Shown here one piece after another: positions 42,744 to 44,991 of a stretch of 44,991 bases of DNA. Position 1 is the stretch's first letter. Every line of letters begins with the position of its first letter. Location: NCBI GenBank assembly GCA_019416425.1, contig DXXK01000038.1:1-44991 (forward strand). The letters are read 5' to 3'. The notes under the pieces are model-generated. The model made no database searches and was not told the DNA's origin. It saw nothing but the letters and a program-made list of their open reading frames with translations. The translations under genes were made by a program, and so were the position numbers. The stretch is from Bacteroidales bacterium. GTDB taxonomy: Bacteria > Bacteroidota > Bacteroidia > Bacteroidales > Muribaculaceae.

Positions 42744-44878
42744 ATGGAGTCGGTGGAGGCTCCGAGGCGGCGCAGGACAGGGATGTCGGCGGTATAGGCC
42801 ATCTCGAAGTCGGCTGTGGAATCAGCCGCGGCCCTACGGTAACGATCGGCCGCTTCCTGGAAACGGCCTTGCAGATGAGCCGTATGTCCGGCGTTAAGCC
42901 AGTCAGCTGCCGTTGGTGAGCCTGAGGTGAGGATTGAATAGAATTTCTCTGCCTTGTCGTAATGTCCGGCCAACAGTTCCGCCCAAGCCAGTCCACGCTG
43001 GATCTCCTCGTCGCCGACCTTTAAATAGTCGGCATGGTAGAACCGTTGCAACGCCAGGTGGATGTTTCCCGTCTCCACGGCGCAGTTGGCAGAGTTGATC
43101 AGCAACCGCATATTGTCAGGGTCATCGGTCAGCTGTCGATTGTAATATTCCAGAGCCGAGGCGTGGTTGCCGAGCTTGCGGTTGACGAATGCCAGTTTCT
43201 TGACCAGCCACTTGCTGGAATCGCCTAACAGCTCCGACTTCATGTACGCCTCGCGCGCTCCCGTGAAGTTGCCGGACTTCTGGCGGCAGAAGCCAATCTT
43301 CTGCCATATCGCACTGTCGGCCGGATTCATATCGGCGAGTTGCTCGAACAGAGTCAGCGCCTCGGCGTAGAACCCGCGTTTCATATAGAACTCCGCCATC
43401 ACGTTCAGGAAATCGGCATCCAACAGTTTCTCGCCGATGACAGGGAACTTCGTGAAGTCAAGCTTGTTCTTGAAGATGTTGTAGAAATCACCAGTGTTGC
43501 GTCCCAGGAACATATATCGGTACAGGTCGCGTACGCACTTCACCACCTCGCGGTCGAAGTCCGGACGACCGCTGCCGGGAACCTTGTCGCGCATCTCCTG
43601 ATGCATCTGGTCGAACTGGGCGCCGAACTGTGACATCACCATGTGGCGGTGGTTGGCCGGGGTCTGCGCCACGGCCAAGGCCAGCGAGTACTTGTCCGAG
43701 TCGCAGATGAATTCAGATATTTCAGTCAATTTGCTCATGAATTCTCTATCCTCGTCGCTGATGTGCATGTTCGGATTATTCAGGTCGAAGGGCAAGAACC
43801 AGTTGTTGATGCGCTGAAAAAAGGGAAACTTCTTCAATTGGGAGAAGGTCACCATCATCAGGTCCGCGCCGTCGCTCATCATCTCCGTCAGTTCCTCCAG
43901 CTTGCGCGTTACTCCGGATTTGTCAAGCATTTCCTGCCAGTCGGGATTGTTCTCGAGTGACTCAGGATCGGCGTCGGGCGACAGATTACGGAATTTGTTG
44001 AGCATATCGGGACGGATCTTCATGATTTCGGGAATGACCTCATCCTTGACCTTGTTCGTGACCCTTTCGGTGTCGCGTGTGCCTGCTATGGCCTTGATCA
44101 CGCTGCGCATGCGTGCCACGCATTCCTGACTATCGGCAAACGCCGAGACGCGCAATGCGAGTTTGCGGTTACTGTTAAGTCTCTTCGGATAGGCAATGAA
44201 TGCCAGCGTGATGCCTACATAGGCGGCAGTCTGTAGCCGTACCGGCATGGATTCATCCATAGCCACATCGAAAAGCAAGTCGAGTTTCGCAGCATCGAAA
44301 GCTGCGGCCATACCTAATGTCAAGGCATAGACCAACTGGATCTGAAGGCTGAAATCGGCATCCGTGTCGAACAGGGCATCATGGACTGACGTATTGATGC
44401 GTTTGTCCTGATGGGAGGTCATGACTACCATGAATATACTGTCAAGCAGGTAGTAGCGTTGCTGCTCCAACGATGCCGGAATATTGTCAACCATCTCGGC
44501 AAGTGATATTTGCGCCATCACTTCACGATATTGCTTTAACAAATTCTCGATATTGTAGTGCCTCATGTCCACCAGACGGAGAGTAGCGTAGTATGCACCG
44601 GGATTCTCGCGATTGCGTTCACGCATCAATCTGTCGCGAACGCATCGGAGTTTCTCGGACAGGTCTTCCAGCATCTGTCCCCGGGAGGGATCGGGTGTTC
44701 CGGCCATAAAGTATTGACGCAGATATCGATATGACTCAGCTATTGAGTTCAGACGGTCGATGGAGACTGTATCGAACATGGAGTCTGCGATTTCCTTCAA
44801 CGTCCTGATCACATTGTTCAATGCATGCTTTTCCAGCTGATTATCAACAGTGTTCAATTTGTCGGATGATGTAGTCAT
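42713..44878 (-). CDS. Tetratricopeptide-repeat protein, function unknown
   Basis: 721 residues, no signal peptide or membrane segment, so cytoplasmic. The N-terminal two thirds are helical without a recognised domain. Residues about 495-700 form roughly five TPR units (AEFYMKRGFYAEALTLFEQLADMNPADSAIWQKIGFCRQ; SALEYYNRQLTDDPDNMRLLINSANCAVETGNIHLALQRF; ADWLNAGHTAHLQGRFQEAADRYRRA). TPRs mediate protein-protein contact. The partner is unknown. The gene is not part of the sugar locus by content, and it converges on the GH43-like gene with a 31-base overlap. Start ATG at 44878; the 113 bases upstream are AT-rich and contain no feature I can name. Confidence 0.8.
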   Translation of the reverse strand: MTTSSDKLNTVDNQLEKHALNNVIRTLKEIADSMFDTVSIDRLNSIAESYRYLRQYFMAGTPDPSRGQMLEDLSEKLRCVRDRLMRERNRENPGAYYATLRLVDMRHYNIENLLKQYREVMAQISLAEMVDNIPASLEQQRYYLLDSIFMVVMTSHQDKRINTSVHDALFDTDADFSLQIQLVYALTLGMAAAFDAAKLDLLFDVAMDESMPVRLQTAAYVGITLAFIAYPKRLNSNRKLALRVSAFADSQECVARMRSVIKAIAGTRDTERVTNKVKDEVIPEIMKIRPDMLNKFRNLSPDADPESLENNPDWQEMLDKSGVTRKLEELTEMMSDGADLMMVTFSQLKKFPFFQRINNWFLPFDLNNPNMHISDEDREFMSKLTEISEFICDSDKYSLALAVAQTPANHRHMVMSQFGAQFDQMHQEMRDKVPGSGRPDFDREVVKCVRDLYRYMFLGRNTGDFYNIFKNKLDFTKFPVIGEKLLDADFLNVMAEFYMKRGFYAEALTLFEQLADMNPADSAIWQKIGFCRQKSGNFTGAREAYMKSELLGDSSKWLVKKLAFVNRKLGNHASALEYYNRQLTDDPDNMRLLINSANCAVETGNIHLALQRFYHADYLKVGDEEIQRGLAWAELLAGHYDKAEKFYSILTSGSPTAADWLNAGHTAHLQGRFQEAADRYRRAAADSTADFEMAYTADIPVLRRLGASTDSIYLLLDEILG

Positions 44879-44991
44879 TAGGTATGTGGTGTAATTCTAT
44901 GATTCTATTCGTGAAAACTATTAAAACTATATTTAATGTATAACAAATAATGAACCAAAAATTATCGCCAGGTGAAAAATTGCACACATTT

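Overview
The window looks like the chromosome of a gut Bacteroidales bacterium, probably close to Muribaculaceae or Bacteroidaceae. The evidence is a SusC/SusD pair, a one-protein hybrid two-component regulator with a Reg_prop propeller, an RprX/RprY-type pair, lipoproteins with acidic residues after the lipobox Cys (the Bacteroidetes surface-export pattern), and promoters of the form TTTG-N19-TAnnTTTG. The genus is inferred from style only. No tRNA, rRNA, CRISPR array, insertion sequence or phage gene was seen. No gene-free stretch exceeds about 295 bases.

Left part (1-13.1 kb), housekeeping: the 3' end of smpB, a U32 peptidase-family protein (RlhA/YdcP type), then on the minus strand a very large AlbA_2-domain protein followed by menD. 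Next comes a plsC-thiD-fmt cluster with a good promoter, and the rprX-rprY two-component pair with a near-perfect promoter and a terminator. At 13.3-14.4 kb, divergent from rprX, lies a C11 (clostripain-type) peptidase lipoprotein with its own strong bidirectional terminator.

Centre and right (14.5-42.7 kb): one large polysaccharide utilisation locus (PUL) with four arms. (a) Minus strand, 27.0 to 14.6 kb: a two-module binding lipoprotein, a surface GH76 endo-alpha-1,6-mannanase, SusC, SusD, a DUF3823 lipoprotein, an unassigned TIM-barrel-like glycosidase and a degenerate mannose-6-phosphate isomerase homologue. (b) Plus strand: a GH92 alpha-mannosidase. (c) Minus strand: a DUF4965/glutaminase-A-like protein followed by a GH78 alpha-L-rhamnosidase. 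(d) Plus strand: the hybrid regulator, then GH125 exo-alpha-1,6-mannosidase, an exported endonuclease/exonuclease/phosphatase-fold enzyme and a GH43-like enzyme.

How they would work together (inference): surface GH76 and the binding lipoproteins cut and hold an alpha-1,6-mannan backbone, and SusCD imports the pieces. Periplasmic GH92 and GH125, with GH78, GH43 and the phosphatase-fold enzyme, then remove mannose, rhamnose, furanose or phosphate decorations. The regulator senses a product in the periplasm and switches the arms on. Mannanases together with GH78 and GH43 point to a decorated, possibly fungal, mannan such as rhamnomannan or galactomannan rather than plain yeast mannan.

Right edge (42.7-44.9 kb): a cytoplasmic tetratricopeptide-repeat protein on the minus strand, overlapping the end of the GH43-like gene.
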